Origin: Azospirillum humicireducens
GTDB lineage: Bacteria > Pseudomonadota > Alphaproteobacteria > Azospirillales > Azospirillaceae
Length of the DNA stretch: 64,000 bases
Reading direction: 5' to 3'
Assembly: GCF_001639105.2 (NCBI RefSeq)
Contig: NZ_CP028905.1
Location: 226,274 to 290,273, forward strand
Under the pieces are notes generated by a model that was not told the origin of the DNA, made no database searches, and saw nothing but the letters and a program-made list of their open reading frames with translations. Below, piece after piece: positions 51,842 to 61,019 of this stretch (within the stretch, counting starts at the first letter, position 1; every line of letters starts with the position of its first letter). Both the position numbers and the translations under genes were made by a program.

Positions 51842-52789
51842 ATGGAAAAACCCGAGATTCTGCAGGTCGGTCCCTATCCGGAGTGGGACGAGGGGCCGCT
51901 GAACGAGGCCTACCGGACGCACCGCTATTTCGAAGCGGCCGACAAGGCGGCCTTCCTGGCCCAGGTCGGCCCGTCGGTCCGCGCCATCGCCACGCGTGGC
52001 GAACTCGGCGCCAACCGCGCCATGATCGAGGCCTGCCCGAAGCTGGAGATCGTCGCGGTCTATGGCGTCGGCTATGACGCCGTCGATCTGGAGGCCTGCC
52101 GCGAACGCGGCATCCGGGTGACCAACACCCCCGACGTGCTGACCAACGACGTCGCCGATCTCGGCGTCGCGATGATGCTCTGCCAGTCGCGCGGCATGAT
52201 CGGCGCCGAAGGCTGGGTCCGGAACGGCGATTGGGCGGCCAAGGGCCTCTATCCGCTGAAGCGCCGCGTCTGGGGCCGGCGCGCCGGCATCGTCGGGCTG
52301 GGCCGCATCGGCTTCGAGGTGGCCAAGCGCCTCCAGGGCTTCGGCATGGAGATCGCCTACACCGACGTGGCGCCCAAGAGCTATGCGGCCGACATGGCGT
52401 TCATCGCCGATCCGGTCTCCCTCGCCGAGCGCTCCGACTTCCTGTTCGTGACGCTTGCGGCGTCGGCCGCCACCCGCCACATCATCGACCGCAAGGTGAT
52501 CGCTGCGCTCGGGCCGGACGGAATGCTGATCAACATCTCCCGCGCGTCCAACATCGACGAGGAGGCGCTGCTCGACGCGCTGGAGGCCCGGACGCTGGGC
52601 TCCGCCGCCCTTGACGTTTTCGAAGGCGAGCCGAAACTCAATCCGCGCTTCCTGGCCCTCGACAACGTGCTGCTCCAGCCGCACCACGCCTCGGGCACGG
52701 TCGAGACGCGCAAGGCCATGGGCCAGCTCGTCCGCGACAACATCGCCGCCCAATTCGCCGGGCAGCCGCTTCCGACACCGGTCCTCTGA
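51842..52789 (+). CDS. D-2-hydroxyacid dehydrogenase (2-ketogluconate reductase-like)
   Basis: 315 residues. 'GVGYDAVDLEACRERGIRVTNTPDVLTNDVADLGV' (read in parts) is the substrate domain, 'AGIVGLGRIGFEVAKRLQGFG' the NAD(P) site, 'INISRASNIDEEALLDAL' carries the catalytic Arg, 'DVFEGEPKLNP' the Glu and 'LQPHHASGT' the His. This GhrB-like layout fits a hydroxypyruvate/2-keto-D-gluconate reductase. It is first of a two-gene plus-strand unit with the idonate dehydrogenase 11 bp downstream. Confidence 0.85.
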   Translation: MEKPEILQVGPYPEWDEGPLNEAYRTHRYFEAADKAAFLAQVGPSVRAIATRGELGANRAMIEACPKLEIVAVYGVGYDAVDLEACRERGIRVTNTPDVLTNDVADLGVAMMLCQSRGMIGAEGWVRNGDWAAKGLYPLKRRVWGRRAGIVGLGRIGFEVAKRLQGFGMEIAYTDVAPKSYAADMAFIADPVSLAERSDFLFVTLAASAATRHIIDRKVIAALGPDGMLINISRASNIDEEALLDALEARTLGSAALDVFEGEPKLNPRFLALDNVLLQPHHASGTVETRKAMGQLVRDNIAAQFAGQPLPTPVL

Positions 52790-52800
52790 GGAGATCCTCC

Positions 52801-53862
52801 ATGAAAGCCATCGTCGCCCATTCCGCGAAGGATCTGCGCATCGAGGAGCATCCCGATGCCGAGCCGGGCGAAGGCGAGGTCGGGCTCGCGGTCGCCGCCG
52901 GCGGCATCTGCGGCAGCGACCTGCATTACTACCAGCATGGCGGCTTCGGCGCCGTCCGGCTGAAGCAGCCGATGATCCTCGGCCACGAGGTTTCGGCCCG
53001 GGTCGCCAAGATCGGTCCCGGCGTCACCGGGCTGGAGGTCGGCCAGCTGGTTTCGGTGTCGCCGTCGCGGCCCTGCCGGACCTGCCGCTACTGCCAGCAG
53101 GGCCTGCACAACCAGTGCCTCAACATGCGCTTCTACGGCAGCGCCATGCCCTTTCCCCACATCCAGGGGGCCTTCCGGGAAGCGCTGGTCGCCGACGCCG
53201 TGCAATGCGTCCCGGCCGACGGGCTCAGCGCCGGCGAGGCGGCGATGGCCGAACCGCTGGCCGTGGCCCTGCACGCCACGCGGCGGGCCGGCGATCTGCT
53301 TGGCAAGCGCGTTCTGGTGACGGGCTGCGGCCCGATCGGCGTGCTGTCGATCCTCGCCGCCCGCCGCGCCGGCGCGTCCGAGATCGTTGCCGTCGATCTG
53401 ATGGACTTCACCCTCGACCTCGCGAAGGCCGCGGGCGCCGACCGCACGATCAATTCCAGGGAGGAGCCGGAGGCGCTCGCGGCCTATTCGGCCGACAAGG
53501 GCACTTTCGACGTTCTCTACGAATGCTCCGGCGCGGTCGCCGCGCTCACCGCCGGGATCGGGGCGCTCCGGCCGCGCGGCGTGATCGTCCAGCTCGGCCT
53601 CGGCGGCGACATGTCGCTGCCGATGATGGCGATCACCGCCAAGGAGCTGGATCTGCGCGGCTCCTTCCGCTTCCACGAGGAGTTCGCCATCGGCGTCGGC
53701 CTGATGCGCAAGGGCCTGATCGACGTGAAGCCGCTGATCACCCACACCATCGCGCTGCCCGACGCCCGCGCCGCCTTCGACCTCGCCGCCGACCGCGGCC
53801 GGGCGATGAAGGTGCAGATCGCCTTCGATCCGACGCTCCCCAGCTCCAGCCTGCAGCACTGA
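52801..53862 (+). CDS. idnD: L-idonate 5-dehydrogenase (zinc-dependent alcohol dehydrogenase)
   Basis: 353 residues of the MDR family. The catalytic zinc ligands are in 'GGICGSDLHYYQHGG', 'ILGHEVSARV' and 'AAMAEPLAVALHA'. The structural zinc Cys cluster is 'CRTCRYCQQGLHNQC'. 'VLVTGCGPIGVLSILAARRAG' binds NAD. The 'GSDLHYYQHG' motif is typical of IdnD. It oxidises L-idonate to 5-ketogluconate, which the SDR then reduces to gluconate. It follows the 2-hydroxyacid dehydrogenase closely. Confidence 0.88.
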   Translation: MKAIVAHSAKDLRIEEHPDAEPGEGEVGLAVAAGGICGSDLHYYQHGGFGAVRLKQPMILGHEVSARVAKIGPGVTGLEVGQLVSVSPSRPCRTCRYCQQGLHNQCLNMRFYGSAMPFPHIQGAFREALVADAVQCVPADGLSAGEAAMAEPLAVALHATRRAGDLLGKRVLVTGCGPIGVLSILAARRAGASEIVAVDLMDFTLDLAKAAGADRTINSREEPEALAAYSADKGTFDVLYECSGAVAALTAGIGALRPRGVIVQLGLGGDMSLPMMAITAKELDLRGSFRFHEEFAIGVGLMRKGLIDVKPLITHTIALPDARAAFDLAADRGRAMKVQIAFDPTLPSSSLQH

Positions 53863-53934
53863 CCGGACCGGCGGCGGGGAGGGAGCCCCGCCGCCTCCGC
53901 CCGACAAGCGCCGCCCGTCAACCGCCGGCCGGCC

Positions 53935-55017
53935 TCAGCGTTTCCAGTTTCCGGGGCGCGTGCTGCCGCGGGTCAGCACCTCGAATCCCAGGTCGTGAAC
54001 CCGCGCTGGAGAGTTCTTGGATGCAGTTTCCTCGGATGTGCTCTCCTGGGGCGGCTGCACGCCGAGGGCCCCCAGGATCACCTCGGCGGTCCTGAGGCCG
54101 ATGGCCCGCGCATCGACCCGCATCGTCGTCAGCGGCGGAACGGATTGCCGGCCGATCTCGAAATCGCCGAATCCCATGATGGACAGGTCCTCCGGCACGC
54201 GGATCGAGCGCCGCTGGCACTCCATCAGCACGCCGACGGCGTGCAGGTCCGACGCCGCGAAGATGGCCTCCGCGTCCGGGGCCTCGCGGGCCACCATCTC
54301 CATCGCCTCGGCCCCCTCGGTGAAGGACAGCGGCACATGGGAGTGGCGGAAGATCAGGTCGTCGGGAGTGCCGGTTTCCCGCAGGCCGGCGGCAAAGCCG
54401 GCGAGGCGCTGTTCGGCACGGAAATCGCGCGCCTCCCCGCTGTCGCAGGGGCCGACGGCGCAGACCCGGCGGTGCCCCAGCCCGACGAGATGATGGGCGG
54501 CGGCGCGGCCGACCTCGAAGTTGGAATAGCCGACCACATAGTCGATGGGCCGGTCCTGCAGGTCCCAGATTTCCACCACCGGCACGCCGGCCTCGAACAG
54601 CATCGCCGTGGTCTTCCGGGAATGCTCGATCCCGGTCAGCACGATCGCTTCCGGACGCCGCGTCAGCACGGATTGGATGACGCGCTCCTCCTCGTCGAGC
54701 CGGTAGAGCGTGTAGCCGATGAGCAGCTGATAGCCCGCGCTGTGCAGCCCCTCGCTCAAGGCCTGGGCGGTATCGGCGAAATTCGAGTTCATCAGTGTGG
54801 GCAGGATCAGCGCCACGAACCCGCTCCGGCGCGACGACAGGCTGCCCGCCACCCGGTCGGGAACATAGCGCAACTGCTCCACTGCCTGGAGGACGCGCTG
54901 CCGGGTTTCCTCCGCCACCAGGCTGGGGTCGGTCAGGACACGCGACACCGTCATGGTGGACACGCCGGCCAGGCGCGACACGTCGCGCATCGTGGGCTTT
55001 GCTGGGCGTTTGGTCAT
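53935..55017 (-). CDS. LacI-family regulator of the hexonate locus (GntR-like)
   Basis: 360 residues from the ATG at 55017. The N-terminal HTH 'TMRDVSRLAGVSTMTVSRVL' and hinge 'YVPDRVAGSLSSRRSGFVALILP' (read in parts) are canonical LacI/GntR. The C-terminal ligand domain has 'ILTGIEHSRK'-like and 'MGFGDFEIGRQSVPPLTTMRVD' segments. The closest recognised type is GntR of gluconate systems. Palindromes matching its expected target lie before the SDR/dehydrogenase pair, before the TRAP operon and before its own gene, so it should repress all three and itself. The effector is probably gluconate, 6-phosphogluconate or a ketogluconate. Confidence 0.88.
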   Translation of the reverse strand: MTKRPAKPTMRDVSRLAGVSTMTVSRVLTDPSLVAEETRQRVLQAVEQLRYVPDRVAGSLSSRRSGFVALILPTLMNSNFADTAQALSEGLHSAGYQLLIGYTLYRLDEEERVIQSVLTRRPEAIVLTGIEHSRKTTAMLFEAGVPVVEIWDLQDRPIDYVVGYSNFEVGRAAAHHLVGLGHRRVCAVGPCDSGEARDFRAEQRLAGFAAGLRETGTPDDLIFRHSHVPLSFTEGAEAMEMVAREAPDAEAIFAASDLHAVGVLMECQRRSIRVPEDLSIMGFGDFEIGRQSVPPLTTMRVDARAIGLRTAEVILGALGVQPPQESTSEETASKNSPARVHDLGFEVLTRGSTRPGNWKR

Positions 55018-55153
55018 GTGCCTCTTCTGGCTTGGGGCATCCGATTCGGGATCACCGCGACGCACGGCATTCTGGAGACGGCCCCGCGAACCGCCGATAC
55101 GGACGGCTGCCCGCCATCGCCGCCATCCACAGGGTCAGACCTTTTGTCGCAGA

Positions 55154-55167
55154 TGTTAACGATATCA
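55154..55167. promoter_or_regulatory. Imperfect operator before the LacI-family gene
   Basis: TGTTAACGATATCA matches TGTTATCGATAACA at 12 of 14 positions and lies ~137 bp upstream of the regulator start. It is a likely autoregulatory or second TRAP-promoter site. Confidence 0.5.
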
Positions 55168-55333
55168 TACCCTGGCGCTTTGGCACGAAGAATCCGTCAC
55201 AGATACCACCGGAGCGCGGGCGGCCTCAAGCCCGGCGGCTGGATCCGTCCCCGCGTCGTTTTCCGATGCGCCAGAGCCCGCGTGCCCCCGACAAAATGGC
55301 GCCCTGCGGCCCCGTTCCCCCTTGACGCATGCG

Positions 55334-55349
55334 GTGTTATCGATAACAC
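55334..55349. promoter_or_regulatory. Operator before the TRAP transporter operon
   Basis: GTGTTATCGATAACAC is a perfect 16-bp palindrome ~88 bp before dctQ; its 14-bp core is identical to the site at 51793. TTGACG (55322-55327) just upstream could be the -35 box, putting the operator over the promoter. The rest of the 420-bp gap between 55017 and 55437 shows no gene. Confidence 0.75.
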
Positions 55350-55436
55350 TAAACGGTACGTTCAAGGTGCGCCCTATTGTCAAGTGCACAGCACGGTGAT
55401 TGGGGCAGCAGAAGAATACAATTGGGGGGAAGTGCC

Positions 55437-55922
55437 ATGGGCCGACTTGTGTCGTTCCTCTGGACCTGGATCGACGCCATCATGGCAATATTGATGGCGG
55501 CGATGATCGTCCTTGTGTTTACCAACGTGGTCATGCGCTACGGCTTTTCGTCGGGACTTCGGGTTTCCGTCGAACTGTCCCGCCTTGGCTTCGTCTGGGT
55601 GGTGATGCTGGGCGCCGTCGTCGCCCTGCGGCGGGGCGAACACTTAGCGGTTTCCGAATTTTCCGAAGCCTTCTTTCCGCGCGCCGTCCCCATCCTGCGC
55701 CGCTTTTCGTGGCTGGTCATTCTCGTGTCGGTTTCGATGCTGTTCTGGGGCGCCGTGGGGCAGACCATCGCGAACTGGCACAACATTTCGCCACTCACCG
55801 GGCTTCCGACCGGGGTGATGTATCTGGCCGGCGCCGTGTCCGGCCTCCTCATGGCGTTCGTGGCGATCATGCGGCTTTTCGGTCCGCCTGAAACCGTCAA
55901 GCCTGCGCCGGAGAGCAAATAA
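55437..55922 (+). CDS. dctQ: TRAP transporter small permease
   Basis: 161 residues from the ATG at 55437, preceded by a G-rich ribosome site. Four transmembrane helices are visible ('AIMAILMAAMIVLVFTNVVMRY', 'GFVWVVMLGAVVALRRGEHL', and two later ones), with the family motif 'RRGEHLAVSEF' near helix 2. It is the small membrane subunit that pairs with the large permease. Its stop overlaps the next start (TAATG). Substrate is inferred from context to be a sugar acid. Confidence 0.88.
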   Translation: MGRLVSFLWTWIDAIMAILMAAMIVLVFTNVVMRYGFSSGLRVSVELSRLGFVWVVMLGAVVALRRGEHLAVSEFSEAFFPRAVPILRRFSWLVILVSVSMLFWGAVGQTIANWHNISPLTGLPTGVMYLAGAVSGLLMAFVAIMRLFGPPETVKPAPESK

Positions 55923-57202
55923 TGGTCATGCTTCTGTTTCTCTCGGTTCTCCTCATCAGCATCCTGATGGGGTTGCCGGTCGCTTTCGCGCTGCTTCTCT
56001 CCTCCATGGCGCTGATGCTGCATCTGGACCTGTTCAGCGCCGACGTGCTGACCCAGTCGCTGATGAACGGCGTCGACAGCTTCCCGCTTCTCGCCGTGCC
56101 CTTCTTCCTCGTCGCCGGCGAGGTGATGGCGCATGGCGGCCTGTCGCGGCGCATCGTCCAACTGGCGGCCACCCTGGTCGGCCATCGCAAGGGCGGGCTG
56201 GGCTATGTGGCGGTCATCACCTCGGTTCTGCTGGCCGGCCTGTCCGGTTCGGCCGTGGCCGACGCGGCGGCGCTGGTGTCGATCCTCTACCCGATGATGC
56301 GGAAGTCCGGCTATCCGGAAGGCCCGTCCATCGGCCTGCTGGCGTCGGGCGGCATCATCGCGCCGGTCATTCCGCCGTCGCTGCCGCTGATCATCATCGG
56401 CGTGGCCGGCAACATCTCCATCGCCAAGCTGTTCCTCGGCGGCATCGCACCCGGCCTGATGATGGGCGCGGTCCTGATGGTCGTCTGGTGGATGATCATG
56501 CGCAAGGAAACGGTGGAAACCACGCCGCGCGCCACGGGTGCCGAGCGTCTTGCCGCCCTGCGTGAAGGCGTGTGGGCGCTGCTTCTGCCGATCATCATCA
56601 TCGGCGGCATCCGCTTCGGCCTGTTCACGCCGACCGAGGCGGCGGTGGTCGCGGCCGTCTATGCCATCACCGTGTCCACGCTCGTCTACCGCGAGTTGAC
56701 CCTGAAGGGCTTCTACGACATCCTGATCGTTGCCGGCCGCTCCACCGCCATGGTGATGTTCCTGGTCGGCGCCGCGATGGTCGCCGCCTGGCTGATCACC
56801 GTCGCGCAATTGCCGCAGCAGCTGGCGGAACTTCTCGGTCCGCTGGTCGATCATCCACGCGTGCTGATGGGCGTGATCATGCTGATCGTTCTGATGGTCG
56901 GCATGGTGATGGATCTCAGCCCGACGATCCTGATCCTGGTGCCGCTGTTCATGCCGATCGTGAAGATGGCGGGCATCGACCCGGTGTATTTCGGGGTGAT
57001 GTTCGTCATCAACACCTCGATCGGCCTCATCACGCCGCCGGTCGGAACCGTCCTCAACGTGGTCTGCGGCGTCGGCCACGCGCAGATGAGCACCGCGGTG
57101 AGAGGAGCGCTGCCCTTCATCGTCGCCTACACCCTTCTGCTGGTCGTCTTCGTCCTGTTCCCGTCTCTCATCATCGTCCCGATGAAGTTCTTCGCCGGCT
57201 GA
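55922..57202 (+). CDS. dctM: TRAP transporter large permease
   Basis: 426 residues with about 12 membrane helices. 'LPVAFALLLSSMALML', 'FPLLAVPFFLVAGEVM', 'GLSGSAVADAAALVSI', 'GGIIAPVIPPSLPLIIIG' and 'TPTEAAVVAAVYA' are DctM signatures. It drives sodium- or proton-coupled uptake of the solute delivered by DctP. It overlaps dctQ by one base and is followed by dctP after ~60 bp. Confidence 0.92.
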   Translation: MVMLLFLSVLLISILMGLPVAFALLLSSMALMLHLDLFSADVLTQSLMNGVDSFPLLAVPFFLVAGEVMAHGGLSRRIVQLAATLVGHRKGGLGYVAVITSVLLAGLSGSAVADAAALVSILYPMMRKSGYPEGPSIGLLASGGIIAPVIPPSLPLIIIGVAGNISIAKLFLGGIAPGLMMGAVLMVVWWMIMRKETVETTPRATGAERLAALREGVWALLLPIIIIGGIRFGLFTPTEAAVVAAVYAITVSTLVYRELTLKGFYDILIVAGRSTAMVMFLVGAAMVAAWLITVAQLPQQLAELLGPLVDHPRVLMGVIMLIVLMVGMVMDLSPTILILVPLFMPIVKMAGIDPVYFGVMFVINTSIGLITPPVGTVLNVVCGVGHAQMSTAVRGALPFIVAYTLLLVVFVLFPSLIIVPMKFFAG

Positions 57203-57262
57203 TCGGGGCCGGCTGATCGGGGCCGGTCACTCAAGGCCAAGTCAATCAAGGGAGGAATACCA

Positions 57263-58237
57263 ATGAACACGCTCAAGACCCTGGGACTGGCGGCCGTCCT
57301 GGCCCTTGTCTCCGTCTCGGCCTCCGCGCAGGTCAAGCTGAAGCTCGGCCACGCGGCGCCGGATACGGACCTGCAGCAGACGATGTCGCTCTACTTCAAG
57401 GAGCAGGTCGAATCCCGCTCCAAGGGCGCGATCACCGTCACCGTGTTCCCGCAGGGGCAGCTCGGCAACGATGCCCAGATGATCGACGGAACCCGGTCCG
57501 GCATCACCGACATCACCATCTCCGGCCTCAACAACTTCACCGGCCTGGTTCCCGAAGCCGGCGTGTTCGAGCTGCCCTTCATCTTCCCGACGCGCCAGGT
57601 CGCCTACAAGGTTCTCGACGGTGAGATCGGTTCGGGTGTGGCCGCACAGTTCGGCAAGCATGGCCTCAAGGTCCTGGGCTTCCCCGAGAACGGCTACCGC
57701 AACATCACCAACAGCCGCGGCCCGATCCGCGTTCCCGCCGACCTCAAGGGTCTGCAGATGCGCGTCAACAACTCGCGCGCCCTCAACGACATGTTCGCCC
57801 TGCTTGGCGCCAACCCCCAGCAGATCCCGGTTGCCGAGCTCTACACCGCGCTGGAGACCGGCGTCGTGAACGCCCAGGACCATCCGGTCGGCATCGTCGT
57901 CTCCTTCAGGTTCAACGAGGTGCAGAAGTACCTGTCGCTGACCCAGCACGCCTATTCGCCGCTGGCGATGGTCATGAACGACAAGAAGTTCCAGTCGTTG
58001 AGCGAGGCCGACCGCAAGATCGTCGTCGAAGCCGCGCGCGACGCCGTCGCCAAGCAGCGCGAGATGAACATCGCCAAGGAAGAGGGCATGATCGCGGCGC
58101 TGGAGAAGGAGGGCATGAAGGTCAACCGCGACGTCGATTCGGCCGCCTTCCAGGCCGCCGTCCGCAAGGTCTGGGATGGCTTCACCAAGGCCAATGGCGA
58201 CAAGCTGGTCAACGCCATCGTCGAAATGTCGAAGTAA
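57263..58237 (+). CDS. dctP: TRAP transporter solute-binding protein
   Basis: 324 residues. Residues 1-22 are a Sec signal peptide ending 'SVSASA' before 'QVKLKLGHAAP'. The mature protein has 'VESRSKGAITVTVFPQGQLG', 'GFPENGYRNITNSRGPIR', 'LKGLQMRVNNS' and 'ALETGVVNAQDHPV' (read in parts), where the Arg of 'MRV' is the carboxylate-binding residue of this family. It works in the periplasm and likely binds a hexonate such as idonate, gluconate or ketogluconate, given its neighbours. A GGAGG ribosome site precedes it. Confidence 0.92.
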   Translation: MNTLKTLGLAAVLALVSVSASAQVKLKLGHAAPDTDLQQTMSLYFKEQVESRSKGAITVTVFPQGQLGNDAQMIDGTRSGITDITISGLNNFTGLVPEAGVFELPFIFPTRQVAYKVLDGEIGSGVAAQFGKHGLKVLGFPENGYRNITNSRGPIRVPADLKGLQMRVNNSRALNDMFALLGANPQQIPVAELYTALETGVVNAQDHPVGIVVSFRFNEVQKYLSLTQHAYSPLAMVMNDKKFQSLSEADRKIVVEAARDAVAKQREMNIAKEEGMIAALEKEGMKVNRDVDSAAFQAAVRKVWDGFTKANGDKLVNAIVEMSK

Positions 58238-58250
58238 AGAGCTGGGCTTA

Positions 58251-58296
58251 CCATGGCGCCGTGCGTTTGCTATGAAACGCACGGCGCCATGGCTTT
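58251..58296 (+). terminator. Intrinsic terminator after the TRAP operon
   Basis: An 18-bp perfect stem (58251-58268 with 58275-58292) and 6-nt loop is followed by CTTTT. It starts 13 bp after the dctP stop. It may act for both strands, as the convergent UdgX gene ends 23 bp beyond it. Confidence 0.85.
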
Positions 58297-58319
58297 TCGA
58301 CTGACGATCGGGCCAGGCT

Positions 58320-59777
58320 TCACATCGAGTCCGATTTTACGCGATCCGGTTCAACGCCTATCGCGCTCTCCTCCGCCATCCCCCGTGCCTGCCGCAGGTC
58401 GGCGACGAAGTCCTGATAGGCCTGCTCCGCCCCCGCCCCGGCCGGCAGGCGCAGCAGATAGGACGGGTGGACGGTGACGAACCCCTCCCAATCGCCGAAT
58501 CCCATCGGCCCGCGTTCCCGCAAAACCGGGACGCTGCGCCCGGTCAGCGCGAGGGCGGCGGTGGCGCCCAGCGTCACCACCAGACGCGGGCGGACAAAGG
58601 CCAGCTCCTTCAGCAGCCACCAGCGGTAATGCTTCACCTCGCCGGCGGTCGGCGACTGGTGCAGCCGGCGCGTGCCGCGGACGACGAACTTGAAATGCTT
58701 CACCGCGTTGGTCAGGTAGGCGGCGCCGCGCCCGATCCCGGCCTCTTCCAGCGCGCGGGTCAGCAGCTGTCCGGCCGGGCCGACGAAGGGGCGGCCCTCC
58801 ACATCCTCCAGGTCGCCGGGCTGCTCGCCGACGATGGCGATGGCGGCTCCCACCGGCCCCTCGCCCAGCACCGCCTGCGTCGCCCCCGGCACCAGGGGGT
58901 CTGCTGTCCGGATGATGCGGTTCAGCTCGGCCAGCGTCGCCGGCTCCTGCCGGGCCATGGCGGCGACGGCCTTGTCGGGGGAGCGGCGGCGGGGGGCGGC
59001 GGCTTCCGCCTCGATCATCGCCCGGACCCGCGCCGGGGCGGAGCGGATCATCGCCGGAATGGCGGCGGCTTCCGGCAAATTGGCCCAGTATTTCCGCGGC
59101 ATCTCCGCCCGCATCGCGGTGGGGTTCACCCGCGCCGGGTTGAAGGTGCTCTCATAGTAGCGCTGCCAGCCCTCGGCGAAGCGGTCGTCGCGGTCGAGCC
59201 CCTCCGGCCTCAAAGCCGCCGGCCCGACCGTCAGCGAGCGCCGGTCCCACAGCAGCGATCCGACCGGCGTCAGGATCGTCCAGACCAGGCTTTCGAAGCG
59301 CTCGACGAAGAAGGGGGCGGTCGCCTCGACGATGAAATGGTCGGGCTCGAACCAAGCGAGATAGCGCTCCGCCCCATCCGGATCCCGCACCTCATGGAAG
59401 CGCAGGAAAGCGTGCATCTTGTGCAGGTCGCGCCGCACCGCCTTGTCCAGCAGCGCCAGCCGGTGGACCAGCGGATCGGCATGGTGGCCGAGCATGTCGC
59501 GCTCTCCCCGCAGCACCCGCCAGACCAGCCGGTGCAGCAGGGCGTAGCGTTCCGGGTCGCGGTGGCAGACCACGCTTTCGATCAGCGCTCCCACGGGGCG
59601 CGGCAGCGGAACCGGCGGTGCGTCCGCCGGCAGCGGAGCCTCATCGCCGAACAGGGACGGCGCCGCCCCGCCGCTCCACACCACCTTCTCCGGCTCGACA
59701 TCGAGCGCGACCAGCCCGCGCAGCGCGCGGCGGAAGCCGTCCAGATCGGCGCCGTCCTTCAGCTCCACGCTGTACAT
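58320..59777 (-). CDS. UdgX-type uracil-DNA-binding protein fused to a DUF4130 domain
   Basis: 485 residues from ATG 59777. The N-terminal ~260 residues are the DUF4130-like part ('RDLHKMHAFLRFHEV', 'FFVERFESLVWTILTPVGSLLWD', read in parts). The C-terminal ~200 residues are a family-4-like uracil-DNA glycosylase: 'IVGEQPGDLEDVEGRPFVGPAGQLL' (motif A), 'RRLHQSP' (the UdgX loop whose His forms a covalent DNA link) and 'TVHPSYLLRLP' (motif B). It follows the radical SAM gene by 2 bp, the usual pairing. It acts on uracil or damaged bases in DNA, likely under SOS control. Confidence 0.9.
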   Translation of the reverse strand: MYSVELKDGADLDGFRRALRGLVALDVEPEKVVWSGGAAPSLFGDEAPLPADAPPVPLPRPVGALIESVVCHRDPERYALLHRLVWRVLRGERDMLGHHADPLVHRLALLDKAVRRDLHKMHAFLRFHEVRDPDGAERYLAWFEPDHFIVEATAPFFVERFESLVWTILTPVGSLLWDRRSLTVGPAALRPEGLDRDDRFAEGWQRYYESTFNPARVNPTAMRAEMPRKYWANLPEAAAIPAMIRSAPARVRAMIEAEAAAPRRRSPDKAVAAMARQEPATLAELNRIIRTADPLVPGATQAVLGEGPVGAAIAIVGEQPGDLEDVEGRPFVGPAGQLLTRALEEAGIGRGAAYLTNAVKHFKFVVRGTRRLHQSPTAGEVKHYRWWLLKELAFVRPRLVVTLGATAALALTGRSVPVLRERGPMGFGDWEGFVTVHPSYLLRLPAGAGAEQAYQDFVADLRQARGMAEESAIGVEPDRVKSDSM

Positions 59778-59779
59778 GG

Positions 59780-60991
59780 TCAGAACAGGCTGAGCTGCCT
59801 GGGCGGCGCCACCAGCCTCTGCCGCAGGTCGGCGCGGTCGGTCAGCCCGCCCGGATGGTGGTCGGCGGCGATCAGGAAGGCGCGCGCCCGTTTCAGCCCC
59901 GACGACAGCCGGGCCACATCCTCCAGCCGCAAGCTGGTGTGGCGCCGCGCCTCGACGATCCTGTCGACCGCCCGCGCCCCCAGCCCCGGCACGCGCAGCA
60001 GCATCTCGCGGTCGGCGCTGTTCACGTCCACCGGAAAACGCTCGCGGTTCTTCAGCGCCCAGGCCAGCTTGGGATCGATGCCGAGATCCAGCATCCCGCC
60101 CTCGCCCCCGGCGGCGATCTCCTCCACGGTGAAGCCGTAATGGCGCAGCAGCCAGTCGGCCTGGTACAGCCGGTTCTCGCGCTGGAGCGGCGGCGGCTTG
60201 GCCGGCAGGGCTGAGCTGGCCTCCGGGATCGGGCTGAAGGCGGAATAGTAGACCCGGCGCAGCCCGTAGCGGCGATAGAGCGTGTCGCTGGTCTCCAGCA
60301 CCGACAGGTCGGTGGAGGCGTCGGCGCCGACGATCATCTGGGTGCTCTGCCCGGCGGGGGAGAAGCGGCGCTTCTCCTCCTTCGCCTCCAGGATGCGTTC
60401 GCCGACCTGCCCCATCACCGCCTTGATCGCGCCGCCGTTCTTTTCCGGCGCGAACTGCTTCAGGCTGCGGTCGGAGGCCAGTTCCAGGTTGATCGACAGC
60501 CGGTCGGCCCACAGCCCGGCCTGCTCGATCAGCCAGGGGCTGGCCTCCGGGATGGTCTTCAGATGGATGTAGCCGGCGAAGCCATGGTCGCGCCGCAGCG
60601 TGCGCGCCACCAGCATCAGCTGCTCCATCGTGTAATCGGGCGAGCGGATGATGCCGGAGGACAGGAACAGCCCTTCGATGCAGTTGCGCTTGTAGAAGCC
60701 CAAGGTCAGCCGCACCACCTCATCGACGCTGAACCGCGCGCGGCGCACGTTGGAGGAGCGGCGGTTGATGCAGTAGGCGCAGTCGAACAGGCAGTGGTTG
60801 GTCAGCAGGATCTTGAGCAGCGAGACGCAGCGCCCGTCCGGCGTATAGGCGTGGCAGATGCCGGCCCCGGTGGTGGAGCCGATGCCGTCCGGCCCGCCCG
60901 TCCGCCGCTTCGCCCCCGAGGACGCGCAGGAGGCGTCGTATTTCGCCGCGTCGGCGAGAATCCCGAGCTTGTCGAGCAGCGCGTCATCCAC
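59780..60991 (-). CDS. Putative DNA-repair radical SAM protein
   Basis: 403 residues from GTG 60991 ('VDDALLDKLGILADAAKYDASCASSG', read in parts). The frame runs upstream to 61231, but that part is not family-like and crosses the SOS box. The radical SAM cluster motif is 'CLFDCAYCINRRSS' (CxxxCxxC). 'KTIPEASPWLIEQAG', 'SPAGQSTQMIVGADAS' and a C-terminal helix-hairpin-helix ('REMLLRVPGLGARAVDRIVEAR') complete the type that is paired with UdgX-DUF4130 proteins. It is thought to repair or modify DNA bases. A GTTC-N7-GTTC box sits 29 bp upstream. Confidence 0.9.
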   Translation of the reverse strand: MDDALLDKLGILADAAKYDASCASSGAKRRTGGPDGIGSTTGAGICHAYTPDGRCVSLLKILLTNHCLFDCAYCINRRSSNVRRARFSVDEVVRLTLGFYKRNCIEGLFLSSGIIRSPDYTMEQLMLVARTLRRDHGFAGYIHLKTIPEASPWLIEQAGLWADRLSINLELASDRSLKQFAPEKNGGAIKAVMGQVGERILEAKEEKRRFSPAGQSTQMIVGADASTDLSVLETSDTLYRRYGLRRVYYSAFSPIPEASSALPAKPPPLQRENRLYQADWLLRHYGFTVEEIAAGGEGGMLDLGIDPKLAWALKNRERFPVDVNSADREMLLRVPGLGARAVDRIVEARRHTSLRLEDVARLSSGLKRARAFLIAADHHPGGLTDRADLRQRLVAPPRQLSLF

Positions 60992-61019
60992 CGTGGGGGC
61001 TTTCCTCTCCCGTTCCGAT

